Assembly: GCA_022385755.1 (NCBI GenBank)
Contig: MU278363.1
Span: 560,661 to 624,660, forward strand
Source of the DNA: Trametopsis cervina
Lineage: Eukaryota; Basidiomycota; Agaricomycetes; Polyporales; Irpicaceae
Reading direction: 5' to 3'
Length of the DNA stretch: 64,000 nt
In this document: one piece after another, positions 24,471 through 36,326 of the stretch
Numbering within the stretch: the stretch's first letter is position 1
Layout of the letters: every line of letters begins with the position of its first letter
Notes under the pieces: generated by a model
Databases searched by the model: none
The model's input: only the letters and a program-made list of their open reading frames with translations
What the model was told of the DNA's origin: nothing
Made by a program: the position numbers and the translations under genes

Positions 24471-26247
24471 AAAAGCGAGAAGACGATCTCCCCTCGCACG
24501 TGCACGCTCCCTCCTTGGTTCGCGGAGAGAAGATCGTTACGTGCGTGTGCGTGCGCGGTTCGATTCAGGGGTGCGAGTGATCGTCGGTCGACGAGTGTGG
24601 CCGAGGGGGGGATGACGACTGCGACTGCGGATGAGGGAGATGTGCTGCGCGGGATCTTCGCGTCTCTTGAGGGGTGGACGGTGGGGAAAGGGGAGAAGAT
24701 CTTCGCCTGAGTTTGTGCAACACGTAGGTTCACGGCACTGTGTACGTACAAATCTATATATATATATTGGACATCTTACCTTCATGTACAGGTGTGGATG
24801 GTTTTGAGCAGGAACGAACGGCGTGTGAGCCTGCCCTTTCGCCCTGGGTGTGCGCTGGTCGCAGTCGATGCAACTGAAGGTTGCGTTGCACCCCCGCTCC
24901 CGGGTAGCTACTAACTCGAGCTGAGCGCAGGTCGAATCTCATCCTTATCCTCATCGACAGCGCAGGAACACCGGGGCTGCAGGGCTCCCAGAAAGCCTCC
25001 TACTTCTTCATGCAACACCCATCCTCTCCTCCCCCTCGACTCTTCAGGCGACTCGGTGGGCTCTAACGACTTAACTGTGCTGCGTGTGTGGTTGACGAAC
25101 CGACGAGCGATGCGCTCTGTTCTGTTCGACGTGCGGTTGGACTCGCGCTCTTCCTCGCTCGCTCTGCGGGATAGGCGAACATTGGTCTAGGGGCCGGGCG
25201 GGAGAGGGACGTGCTGACGAAGACTCGAGCAGAAGTAGACTGCAACGACTATAACGATGCGTGTACGGACGTGTACTGCCACATGCAGCGTCTTCACACA
25301 CGCTTGGCGACTATCCGGGCCCGAGACACGATGAGGAGGAATACGCACCGACGCGATACCAGGCCCGAGTGTGTTTGTAGCGAGGTGAAGTAAACTGTCT
25401 TCTGCTCGGGTTCATCTCGCCTCCGAAGAGAAATATGAAGAACTCGTCCCGCCGCGGCAGAAACGTCCTTGAAGCAGCTGGATCTCGTGTGAATTCGGGT
25501 GGCGGCGTACGACGATTGCGGATGAACCGACGATGGGGAGTTGGGAGGGTTGATGCGGGGATTCCTTCCTTGCGATGTGTCTGTGAGCTGCTCCCTCCCC
25601 CTCTTCCACGTCGGACAGCGAGCTCGTCGCCGCCGTGGTAGGTTGCTCGGGGTGATTGCATTTGTCAGCGGTAAGCCACCTTACAGTTTTTTGTTTTGCA
25701 ATGTATCTCTTCAGCTCACGTTGACGTTGCAAGAGCGGCTAATCCGTACGGAATGATTGTAAATGGCGTTTGTTTGTTTTATTCTACTTGTGAGGCGCAC
25801 ACAAGCTCACAGTGTGATAGACATCAGTCCAACCCACCTCCGTTTCGTGCTGCTTTTGAATCCAGCTGTTACACAGGATAACGCAGATGAGTCTGCGGTT
25901 TTCGGCTTTATGTGTGGTTCCATGCAATGGATGGACGATGAGTTTGCAAGACACGTGTCGCTCACCACACGCGCCCACGTGACCGCGAATGGACACGCTC
26001 GTTTGGGCTGCTTAGTCGGACGCGCCCAGTCTTCGACGTCGCGTCCGATGCTTCGATGTCGCGCGTTTTTACCAGCCCGTGCTTCATGCGACGTGCCTTC
26101 GTCTTCTCCTGACCACACGACCGCGCTCAGCCTGCACTCAGCGTTCCCAATCCGTCTAATCACAGCGTTGCCCCTCTTGCGCATACTTCGATGTCGCGCC
26201 CGAGCTGCTCTTCGCGCCGATCTCGCGCTGCCGGCTCCACGCCCAAC
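24471..26247. other. Spacer upstream of the hydrophobin gene
   Basis: Mostly unassigned. A (TA)n run lies near 24758-24769. A minus-strand open frame at 24751-24467 looks weakly coding but has no recognised domain. The last few hundred bases must carry hydrophobin promoter elements. Confidence 0.35.
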
Positions 26248-26248
26248 G

Positions 26249-26255
26249 TATAAAT
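26249..26255 (+). promoter_or_regulatory. TATA box of the hydrophobin gene
   Basis: TATAAAT lies 142 bp upstream of the hydrophobin ATG. The expected leader contains repeated 'cttcaag' runs. Confidence 0.6.
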
Positions 26256-26390
26256 GAGTGGTCGCACCGCCCGCTCTCACTCGTTCCTCATCCTTTTCTT
26301 CTTCCCTCTCTTCAAGACTCTTCAAGCTTCAAGCTCCAAGCCCTCTTTTTCAGCCCTCTTTTCAAGCTTCAAGCCCCCTCACAAGACAAG

Positions 26391-26783
26391 ATGCACGCCT
26401 CCACGACCCTCGTTGCCCTCGCGCTCGCCACCCTCGGCTCTGTCTACGCCATGCCCAACCTCCAGGCCCGCGGCCAGTGCGACGCTGCCCCCGTGCAGTG
26501 CTGCAACACCGTCCAGTCCGCCGGGTCCCCAGACGCGAAGAACGCGCTGGATATCCTGAGCATTGTTGTTAAGGACCTCGGCATCCCTATTGGTCTCGGG
26601 TGCACCCCGCTTAACGTCCTCGGTGTCGGAAGCGGCGGAAACTGGTGAGTGCGCGCACGGCGTGGTGAGGACGTTCAAGAGACTGAGCGCGTTTCCTCTA
26701 GCGCGAGCACGCCTGTGTGCTGCAGCGAGAACCACGAAAGCGGGATCAGCATCAGCTGTCTCCCTATCGTCGCTCAGTTGTAA
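26391..26783 (+). CDS. Class I hydrophobin
   Basis: Secreted surfactant protein that self-assembles at air-water interfaces to coat hyphae and fruit bodies. Two exons, 26391-26644 and 26702-26783 (donor GTGAGT, acceptor CTCTAG), encode 111 residues. The signal peptide MHASTTLVALALATLGSVYA ends at a typical Ala site. All eight cysteines are present with spacing C-x6-CC-x32-C-x13-C-x5-CC-x11-C, which fits class I; the last gap is about one residue shorter than common. The fifth cysteine codon is created by the splice. A TATA box lies upstream, so strong transcription is plausible. Confidence 0.93.
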
Positions 26784-27372
26784 TAAGCGAGCCGGTCGAC
26801 TTGAAGCACAACGGTGCCAGAAGGTGTGTATACGCCCTTTCATGGTCGCGTGTTCTGTCTAACTCTTTCCTAGTGTCGCTGGACCGACGTCGGCGCCATC
26901 GTTGTTCTACCATCTGTATGAGCATTGGAGAGTGTAAAAGGGAATTTTTTATTTGGGGTCTTTGGCACGCACGCACGTTACGCTCTATTCTGTACATTCG
27001 CTATCACCCGCATTCTATCTGTCAACTGTGTTGTCACAAATCAATCTATCGTGTTGTGCATGCCCAATTATCTCCGTCGCGATCAGAGTTATGCGCATAG
27101 AGTCATTGAGTGTGCTGTTCTCCTCGTCTTGGGCTCACCTGCGTAATGCGATCTGTGGCGTGCTATCTCTTGCTGTAGTCGGAGAACTTGAGTTGGGCCA
27201 TACAGTCTGAACGCAATTCCCAAGGATGAACGCACAGATGATAAGTGACACACACATCGCTCGCACTTCACGTAACATAGCGTTCAGAACGCACGTCATA
27301 ATAGTCTAGATATACGCACTGTCATACAGAATCTAATCATACAACTTCCCGCGTCGATCCTCATCTTTCGCC
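26784..27372. other. Convergent 3' intergenic region
   Basis: This lies between the 3' ends of the hydrophobin and the MFS gene and would hold both terminators. No other feature is seen. Confidence 0.4.
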
Positions 27373-30300
27373 TCTACAGCGTATACCTAAAGTCAGGCGC
27401 ACGATCCCCGAGCTCCCTAATCTCCTCATCCGAGAGCTTCACGCCCTTGGCGGCCATGTCTGCCTCGAGGGCGTCGCGGCGGGCGTTGATGCGGGTGTAG
27501 AGGAGGACGACGGCGGGGAGGGCGATTAGGCCGATGCCGACGAACATTAGTTCGAGTGCGTCTGTGCGTGGGGATGTTAGTGATTGTAATGGATGGTGGG
27601 GAGTAAGGGGGGCAAGGGAGATGGGGAGGAGAGGGACTTACGTCCGAGGATGTAACGCGGGGCGTCTTGGGAGCGGTATATGTTTGATGCGATTGCTAGC
27701 GACGAATACGTCAGTTCCATACAGAGAGGGATAGGCAGGGAGGACAAGGATGGGATGGGGGTAAGAAAGACAGAGAGCGAGACGTACCGCCTGCGAAGTT
27801 TCCGATGCCGATGTGGAGGGCCATGCCTACGCCGCGTTTGTATTGGCCTGCGAGGTTGTTCCCGAGCCTGTGGTGTCGAAGTTAGCTTTTGCTTTTATGA
27901 CGGGTAGCCAGAGTATCAAGGGCGGAGAGCGGGTGTCCCGTGTGTTCGGTCTACGAGACCCGAGACGGAGGACAACGAGACCGAGACGGGGAACAAAGCG
28001 GATGAGGGAAATAGGGGAGCTCTCACTCACCAAGCCACCACACCCGGGAACGCAGCATACGAGCCCGACACGCAGAAGAACGTGCCGAAATACTTAACGC
28101 CAATCGGAACGTTCGCGAGGTTGATCGCGAAGCCGACGAGACACATCAGCTGGCCCGCGAGCACGAACGGGTAGCGCATCTTGATGTGGTCCGACCAGAG
28201 TGCGAATATTAGGAGAACGAGGGCTGGGAGGGGGCGTCAGCCATTGCTAGGGTTAGGAGTGAGGGTAGAGAGGGGAGGGCGAGGGAAGGAGGACAAGGGA
28301 GGAGGAAGGGAGAGGTAGGAGGAGAGGAGGATGGGGGAGGAGAGACACTCACTGGCACAGACGTACGGCGGGACGGTCAGTAGCTGTGTCGCCGGGACGC
28401 TGAACCCAAACCTGTCCGGAGCCGTCAGTGGGAAGAACTCGTCATGGGCAAGAAATTAAGGGGCACAGGCGAAGCGGAGTGATACGGGCGGAGACGGAGG
28501 GGAATTGCGCGCGCGTTGAAGGAGGAGTGGGTGCGCGAAATGAGGGGTGTGTGCGCAAAATTGGGGACAGGGACTTACCCGTTGATAATTGACCTGTGTG
28601 AAGCAGACGGAGAGGGAATGGCGGTCAGCACCCAAAAATAACTCGAAAGCACCGGGAAAGAAATGAGTGAGACTCACGGGAGGAAGAGCGAGATGCCGTA
28701 GACTGCGCAGCGCCAGGTATGAGAAAGTCAGAAGCGGTTCTCACCACCCGCACTCGCTCATACGGAGTGCAGAGGGAAAAAGAAAGAAGATGACGTACGA
28801 GGACCGATGATGGACATGTATACGAGCAGGTGCAGCCAGACCTGCCAGTCTACGAAGGCAGCCCAGACGTGGCGGAGCGCGAACGTCTCGGTCTCGCCGA
28901 CGGACGAGTTGTCGTATTCTGCACGGCGCGACGCGTGAGCAACCGAGTAGCGAGAGGAAAAGAAACGGACGCGTACTTTTCTTCCAGAGGACGTACGCGC
29001 GCTCTTCGGGAGTCAGGAAGTGCGCTGTGTCTGGGAAGTCAACGAGCACTGACAGCGTATGCAAGGTCAGCAAGGTCCCTGCAGCGCGTCGGACAAAATG
29101 GATGGACATACCGAAGAAGGCGACGACACCGACAACGACGGTCGCGATTCCCTCCAGGATCTACACAGCCAGGATCAGAACTGAAGGGGGAGGGAGTGCA
29201 GGGGCGAGAGGAGAGGAGAAACGCACGAAGATCCAGGACCAGCCTTCCAGGCCTTGTGTGCCGTTCATGAAGGAGATGCCGTACGCAAGCAGCCCGGAGA
29301 ACGCCCCTGCGAGTCGCGAGCATTACAGGAGTGAGTGCAAGTGAGTAAGTGGGCCGCGAAAGGAGGAAGGGAGTGGACGCACCGGCGCTGGTCGCTCCGC
29401 CGTAGAATATGCCGATGCGCCATTGGAGCATGTGACGCGGGTACCAGATCGAGAGGCTACGAGCGGTGAGTAGGGAGGTTATCAGCATGCCCAGGTTTTT
29501 TTGCATCGCAGAAGGAGAGGTGAGACGCACTAGTAGACCACACCAGGAAACAGGCCTGCCTCTGCAATACCGAGCGCAATACGTACGCCGACGAGGTCTG
29601 GGTACCTAAGCCGCGACAGCGCTTTCAGCTCAAGTTACGTGCGGAGGGGAGAGGCGAGACGTACGTCTTCACGAGGCCCATCAGTGTCCTGGCGGTGCGT
29701 TAGTCAGTTTGGAGAGCTAGACGCGGGATGGGGCGAGGGCAGGACGTACATAATCGTGCCCCATACGACCTGTGCGAGGTTAGGATCAGCGGGGTGAGAC
29801 GAAATGGCGTCTCAAGGGGAACGTACGGTGATGCCAGGCAGCCACCTCGATGGGCGGAACTTTTTCAGGACCAAGCTGGAGAGTCGTGGATCAGTTTGGC
29901 ATGTAGAGCGCCAATGAGGCAGCCAGGAGAGTTTGCGTACTTTGCGGGGCACTCGAAGATGCAGTATGGCTAGATTGCAGAGCGCGATTTTAATCTGCAC
30001 GTGCACGTGTGTAGAGGAGAAGGAAACTTACGATGAAGTACATCGTCTTGTAGCGCGTGTTTATGTCAGTAAACGACGGTGCGTTTGGACAAGAGAGATA
30101 CGTACGAGCGCGATATTGTACTTGTTACCCGTCAAGTTAAGCTGCGTGACAAGCCCATCGAGTTTCGCATTTCCTGCGTGCCGTAAACCACGCGTGTCAA
30201 CCACTGCCGTCACATTCACGTTCATGTTGGATTCTCACCAATGTTTCCTAGCAGAGCGCGTCGCGTCAATCTCCTCCTCTTCAGCAGTATAGAACGGCGA

Positions 30301-30534
30301 AGCACACGTACCGCGATCCAGGAACGACGCGAGGTACATGATCGTGAGGATCGGCATGAGCCACAGGTCGATCTTGCGGTAGAGCTTCTTCTCCTCCTCA
30401 GGCGTGAGCTTCGGCGGCGGCGGCAGCCCAAGCGCGTCCAAGTCGCCGGCGGACTCGATGATCTCTTCGGAGCCGGCACGCGCCCTCTTCTCGTCGTCAT
30501 CAATACTGTCCTGCTTGGCGTGTTCGACTGCCAT
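27373..30534 (-). CDS. MFS transporter, Dal5/allantoate permease-type (ACS family)
   Basis: Plasma-membrane proton-coupled carrier for an organic anion such as allantoate, nicotinate or a related compound; the substrate cannot be told. The gene has many short introns. The N-terminal exon is hydrophilic and ends with 'KIDLWLMPILTIMYLASFLDRG', followed by 'NIGNAKLDGL', the first-helix signature of this family. Later exons give 'GLFPGVVYYLSLWYP' (helix 4-5 region), 'FYGGATSAGAFSGLLAYGI', 'DFPDTAHFLTPEER' before the central loop, and C-terminal helices with 'GNNLAGQYKRGVGMALHIG'. The stop is at 27373. The start at 30534 (MAVEHAKQD) was preferred over an upstream in-frame ATG at 30648 because the extra residues look non-conserved. 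Confidence 0.87.
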
Positions 30535-32133
30535 CGTGCTCGTCGTTTCGTGGGTCGTGAATCCGAGTCGGCGTGGAAAACGGGAGCCGCGTGACCGAAT
30601 TCTATGAAGCACGGGCGGTGGGTCGAGCCATTCAAAAGACGGTGCCAAGGCTTCTTATATATGGCGCTGCGTGCATACTTCGTACGCCAACGGTTGGACG
30701 AAGTGCACATGAGAGCATCGCAGCATCACGTTCTACATTTAGCGCGAGAGGCAGGTCACACGCCTCGTGGATGGAGATGGCACGGAAGGGCTGACGAGAT
30801 CTGCGAATGGGGACAGGTTCCCCACGGGATACCGTGCGTGTGAACTTCCGGGTCCTGCGAGGGTCGACGGAACGAGATGCGGAAGAGGTTGAGGTTTTCG
30901 TGCTCGCGCGATGGGAGAGGAAGTCTCCCCTCCGGGTCCGTGCCGTCACGAAGTCTGCGGCTCTTGCTTCGTGAGTCCACAGAGCCCCTGGAAATGTTCC
31001 CAAACAGCGGTGCCTGCACCAAACGCGCACTCACCAGCCAGCTTTGCCGATGTCGACTCCAGATAGCATCCGACATCGCTTGCACGGTGTGCGCCTCCTG
31101 CGTACGTTATCGCACCTTGCCCTCAGCCGTCGTCCCAGCTGACCTCATGCGTGAACTGTATTCCCTGTGGTTGCGCCAGTGCTCACCAATGATCTCAGTC
31201 ACGTTATCCAGAGCCCACGGGGGTGCTTTCGCGACATTCTTGCAGTGTGCATGTTCGCGGAATGCAGATCGGGAGCTTGTTGTCTCTGAGATCGTGTGGG
31301 ATAGGAGAGATAGACGCGCCGCGGTCAGTAGAAAAAGACGTAGCGCGATCCGATATGATACGCAGACATGTCATGGATGGAAAGCTAGAAAGGCAGATGG
31401 ATGGAAAACGTTGACGGTGTCTATCTCTGTGTCTTCTGCGTTTGGTCCATGGCTTGTGGTTCTGGCTGCAATACGGCGTACGGGGCGGGTCGCCAGGACA
31501 TGTTGTGGGGCTGGGGCCCTTGCAATACAGTGAAGGTGTTGAAATTTGTATGATAGACTCGTCGAGGGCTCAGTTGTTTGTTCGAGAGTGCGTGCAATAT
31601 GTAATCTGCAGCACAACCAAGGAGGACTGTGACTGTCAGCGGTGTATCAAGTGTCTTGCGGCAGGACCTTTGACGACGCACCGAGACATCTCGTCAGTCC
31701 CTCATATTCTAGCTCTGTGTTTGACAGAGTTGTGCGCCCTATGGCTACGCTATCCGAAGCTGGGCTACTTGGATAGATGTTTTGAGCAAGGAGTGAAAAA
31801 TAAGCGAGACTTAGTATGGTGGCTATATGCGCCTCTTAGGAGCATTGTACACTCCGGACTGATAGCACCTTCGTATTGGAGAGCGGCAGTGGGCGCGGGC
31901 GTCCAATATGATCTTGATTTCTTCAATATCACGTGACCGCGAGGTGGGATAGTTGTGCGCTCACGGAATTCGAATCCAACTTGGGGGATAACGGCGCTGC
32001 GGGAGCACGCCCGGCCCGATAGCATGCTTTATTTGCCGCGGCGGAGTTCATTTAAGTAGAAGTATTTGGTACCCGCTGTACATAGGTTTTGGTGATAGTA
32101 GTAAACACAAGTAATAAAGCATCGCAGACCATC
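30535..32133. other. Intergenic region between the MFS gene and the accessory island
   Basis: No gene with plausible exons was found on either strand. The sequence becomes visibly more AT-rich after about 31.4 kb, which may mark the edge of the island that follows. Confidence 0.4.
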
Positions 32134-33204
32134 TCATTCGTCTTCTGCGTTCAAGCGCATGAGTGCACCCTCCAATGACCGTAGGCTGTGTGCCTGCCAT
32201 TGCTTGACCGCGATGTCGTGCTCAACTTCCGCGAGCAACTTCCTCACCGATCGCAGAGTCATGCCCTTATTGAGTGGCCTCTGGGTGTATGGCAGTTTCT
32301 GCCCACCCATCGCCTCCTCAATTGCATGGAACGGTACCGCGTCTGCTTCCGTCAGCATGCCGCTGACAAGATCGTCTACAGTGTAGGCAACAGCTGGTGG
32401 TGCTGTGTTGGTGGTCGCCTCCCCCGACGATTGTTCGCCTTTTCCTTCCCTCGTTATGCCCGTCGTAGTTGCGTTTTTGGCCTTCAGCGACGCACGAGTC
32501 TGTCGATCACTTACGTTCTCGGTGAATGCTTAAAGCCCAGTCAACGACTGTTAGACAGAATAGGATCGAGAAGATGATATGTTGCTTTACCTTTTTGTGG
32601 AGCTGTCTGCAAGTCTTTGCCGCGTGCTGTTGTCTGCCTCGCTGCACGGGTCGCTCGTGCAGGAACATCCTCCACTTCATCGTCCTGTACATCACCGAAC
32701 CCCGTTTCAGGGTGCTCTGCGGCTGTTACATCAGAAAGACCACGATTAATTGTTGTGCACAGCTTACCGTTCAGGACGTCATGGTCCCATTTTTCCTTGA
32801 CAATGCCATGGATTTCCACAGCCCATTGTGTATGGCCCCACTGCCGCGTTACCTTGCCCATGGCGTCCAAGGCCGTTTGAATGATGTCGTCCGTGTTTCC
32901 TTTGCCTAGTAAAGTTTGATATAAGTCCTAACACGTGGTTAGTGTTGTTGAGCACGCGTTTCAATGGCGAAAACTAACGTACCAAGCAGTTCAAGATATT
33001 TCGTGCGAACTGTTCCCCTGAGATTTCGTCGTCGTGATGTTCCGTCGCACATGCTTCTTCGAGTTCGTCTTTCGCGCGTCGGACCAGATATTGCCGTGAG
33101 CTTTCCTTCTTGTCCATGGAGTAGGTGAAGGCTGTCCGTGTGCTGTTGGTGAGATCGAGTGGGCCCACGGCCATGTCATTCACTAGATTAGGTAACATTC
33201 TCAC
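32134..33204 (-). CDS. WxHTxW-family protein, short paralogue A
   Basis: Function unknown. Exons, read from the minus strand: a first one from 33204 ending 'EQFARNILNCL', one with 'GKGNTDDIIQTALDAMGKV' and 'QWGHTQWAVEIH', one acidic ('DVQDDEVEDVP'), and a last one ending at 32134 with 'SLEGALMRLNAEDE'. It shares with its two neighbours the order 'FAR(N/D)IL..LV' and then W-x-H-T-x-W. It lacks the six-cysteine cluster they have, so it may be a shortened member. It is divergent from paralogue B, about 114 bp away. Exon 1 may have an upstream partner. Confidence 0.55.
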
Positions 33205-33317
33205 AGGATTTCTATCCCACGGTCATTAACGCGCTGTTCCCTCGGTCGCTCGGAGACCGAAGCCTGTTCCGCAATTCTGTTCAACGCTGTGAACTATTGC
33301 TCGTACTGTTTCCTCAC

Positions 33318-34675
33318 ATGACGGAAGTGACCCCATTTCGCCAAACCTCTCATGATTCATTGATGCTAGATGCTCTTCATCAATTGCAAAGGTTTTCAAA
33401 CCGTCCACGACAGGAGAACACTGATGAGGCGGGCGACGAGCAGTTCGCTAGGGATATACTCTCATCGTTGGTTAGTCTGAGCAGATTTGATTGTCGTGTG
33501 ATGTTAACCAATGTATTTGCTTTGTAGGTTAGCGCGAACACCTTCTCAGGTGATCCAACTGTCCAGCGTGCAGCCGAGGTTGCCCTGCAAACGCTGCAAG
33601 TCACTCTGAGAGATTGGTTCCACACTGCATGGGCGCAAGATTTGCGCGATCAGGTCATCGAGTCCTTCGAATACGATGTTTTTGCGGAGTTCAGGTTTGA
33701 TCTGCAGACTGAACTACAGAAAACTCAGACGTTATTTTCGACCGGCAAGCTTGATCAAGACACGTATACGGACTTGGAGGCCCGCCTGAAGTTGTTGTAC
33801 GCCGGTACGTCTGTTGCTACCCCAGTCATTCATTTAACCATAATATGCATGTAGAGCTTCCTCACCCATTCCCTGCTCGAGACGGAAGCAGTTGTGCTGA
33901 CGTGACCATGGCTGAAGTGTCTCCATCTCCTGCGAACATTTACACTGAATATCCTGCTTACATTCGGGATACATTTACGTTGGACCGGTTTGTTCAAGCC
34001 TTTCCCGATGTGCATGCATGGCCAAAAGCCCCTTTCGTGCAAATATTTTCCACTAATGAGGCTAAGATGGTACGTCCGTGTTGTTCGACCAGCGCCTTGT
34101 TTGTTTACCTCGTGTGCAGTGCAGTCGATGCATCGCGGACTCGGCAGTTCGGTCATGTGTCTACGGTTCAGGCCAGACTGTCTGTGTGCGATGTGGCCTT
34201 GACAAGCAACCGTGCACTATCAACAACACCGGATCGTCTGAAGACGGTGCACCGCGTGCTAAAAGACGTGAGCTTGTTTCCTTGCGCAAGTTGATGATAC
34301 TCATGTATAGTAGGTCGCATAGCAACCCCTCGAGGCGAGGAGGCTATGAAGACCCTCGCCTTTCGGAAAGTCACGCACCCTCATGAGGAGCCTACACGCC
34401 CAATTGCGTCTGATTTATCTACCTCCGCAGCTGCTGCTGATGGTGGTGTAGGTCCTTCCCGCGCACGTCTCCAGCAAATAGCACCTGAACGGTTGTTGCA
34501 GTCATTCTCAGCACCCTGTCAGGATGTTAAGCCGGCACTCTCTGTTGAAGAAACCAAAAGCGTGATCCGTTCGCGAATTCACCTGCTTCAACGTCAGCTG
34601 AGGTCGTTGGATGATTTGGAGAGTAAGCTGCGCAAGTACGGTTCGAAGGCTCTGACCATGCGACGGTCACAGTAG
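33318..34675 (+). CDS. WxHTxW-family protein with six-cysteine cluster, paralogue B
   Basis: Function unknown. The start MTEVTPFRQTSHDSL leads to 'EQFARDILSSL'. Exon 2 begins VSANTFSGD and holds 'DWFHTAWAQ' and 'EYDVFAEFRFDLQTEL'. Exon 3 has 'YPAYIRDTFTLDRF' and 'HAWPKAPF'. After an intron placed exactly between Met and Cys comes a cluster with spacing C-x2-C-x8-C-x8-C-x2-C-x6-C, which suggests zinc binding. The last exon ends in a leucine-rich coiled-coil-like stretch (VIRSRIHLLQRQLRSLDDLE). Introns are short and canonical. An ATG at 33297 is also in frame. Confidence 0.65.
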
Positions 34676-34787
34676 TCTGTTATTTCGTCACTAAAATTAT
34701 ATCGTAGCATACCAAATAATTGCAATCTTTATTCAGGCGTTTGCACGGAACGGTAGCTAAGTACAGTACACAGGTAACATACTCAGG

Positions 34788-36137
34788 TCAGATAGCGTCG
34801 AATGGTGGTTCTTCCTCGTGCTCCAAGTCATTTAGTAGCCATTCCTGCACAGTCAGTTGCGCACGAAGCAATCTTCTTTCACGGTCCACGGCATCGAGTA
34901 AATCTTTTCTCTCCTGGGCCTCTAAATCAACCGTTTGCGATTGTAGTGACGGAGCTACTCGTCGTTTGTCTGTTGCTGCCGGCGTTGGGCTCTGCTCGCT
35001 GCGATTTAGCGTAGGATCGGCTTCGTAGCCGGACCTGTTTCCATGAGGAACTGTAATGTTCTCTGCCATGGTAATTTCAGTGTTTGTCTTCAAAACAGGG
35101 CGTTGAACGCATACCGTTGATGAGTAGATGAGTGCTTGTGTCCAGCTTTCGTCTGAGCTGTCCGTTGTGGCTCGTTGTGCAGTCCGCGTTGTCGATGTAA
35201 CACTGCAGACAAGTCGGCCGTCCCTTAAAATAGACACAGACTTCAATACTCTCCGTTGTTGTGCACCTGTCACACTTGGACATCGTTAGTACATTGGATT
35301 CTGTAATCCATGGGCTGCTTGCTCACCATCGTTTGTCCCTTGTTACGAAAATGCTTGTCATATGGTGGCTTTGGCCACGCATGCTCATTTGGAAATGTGC
35401 GCAGTAAGTCGACCTTAGAGAAGTTGTCTTTAATGTATTTAGGATATTTTTCGAAAACGGCGTCGAAGCTCTTGTTAGGAGTCGAACTCGTTCCTTGTAC
35501 GCCTGCCTTTGCGTTACGTGTGGGGGGGTTACGTCCTTGCACTCGTCCTCCTGGTGCAGCTGTTTTGGCGACATTAGTGCTCGCTCCTGTTGCACCTGTG
35601 CCTCGCTTTGCCGCTGGTATTGCTTCAAACGCGGGTTAACCTACTGTTTGCCATTTAGAAGATATGCTTACCATTGTATATCTTCTGAACCCGCGCATGC
35701 TGCCGGTCGAACACATCGAGGTCAATCTGCTTCTCCTTCATTTGCGCCCAGAGTTTGTCGACCGCGATGTCGAGATCGAATACTAGATCTTCAAACAGAT
35801 CGTATTGATACTCTTTATACGTGTTTTCTCTGGCGTTATGAAGCCACTCCGTGTGTATCCATTTCAATAGAAGATCGTGCAGCACACTCCGCGCCTTCTT
35901 CCCTGCAGATGCAGCTTCTTGTGAACCTATGGCAGTGGTAACCTCCGTCTTCAAGTCATAAATAACCGCACGACATGATAGACGTATCATACATACCATA
36001 GCCGACAGTACTTCCAGTACGAAAGTCTTGTCCTCCACTTCTGAACATGACATCGGTCGGGCAGTTCGTAGCAAACTGTTCAACTTTCTCAGAGCAGCAC
36101 CACCTGTTTCTTCAAACGAAACTTCATCGACGTCCAT
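34788..36137 (-). CDS. WxHTxW-family protein with six-cysteine cluster, paralogue C
   Basis: Paralogue of gene B, convergent with it. It starts MDVDEVSFEETGG at 36137. The exons give 'WIHTEWLHNARENT', 'YDLFEDLVFDLDIAVDKL', then 'YPKYIKDNFSKVDLL' and 'HAWPKPPY', and then a cluster with exactly the same spacing, C-x2-C-x8-C-x8-C-x2-C-x6-C. The intron before the cluster sits at the same Met|Cys point as in B. The C-terminus has a charged Leu/Arg-rich helix ('DLLDAVDRERRLLRAQL'). The shared exon structure points to duplication of a spliced-type gene rather than retroposition. No known function. Confidence 0.65.
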
Positions 36138-36326
36138 GGCGCACGTAAAGGCAGGATGATTAGTGATGTACTGGTGTGCTGTGATAGCGGTGTCTTAAGA
36201 TGGTGTGACAGAAAACCGTGTGCCAGTATGACACTTACCGGACCGGCACAACGTCACGGTTCGATACAATCCATGAGTCAGTCGCTGGAACTACTGTCCA
36301 ATTAAATCGAGACTTGTTATTCAAAG

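Noticed and set aside
30877..31533. 218-residue plus-strand frame
   Set aside because: Low-quality composition, no domain, and other frames are equally open.
31960..31985. tRNA-like T-loop sequence 'attcgaatcc'
   Set aside because: The flanking stems do not pair over five bases and no A-box or acceptor stem fits.
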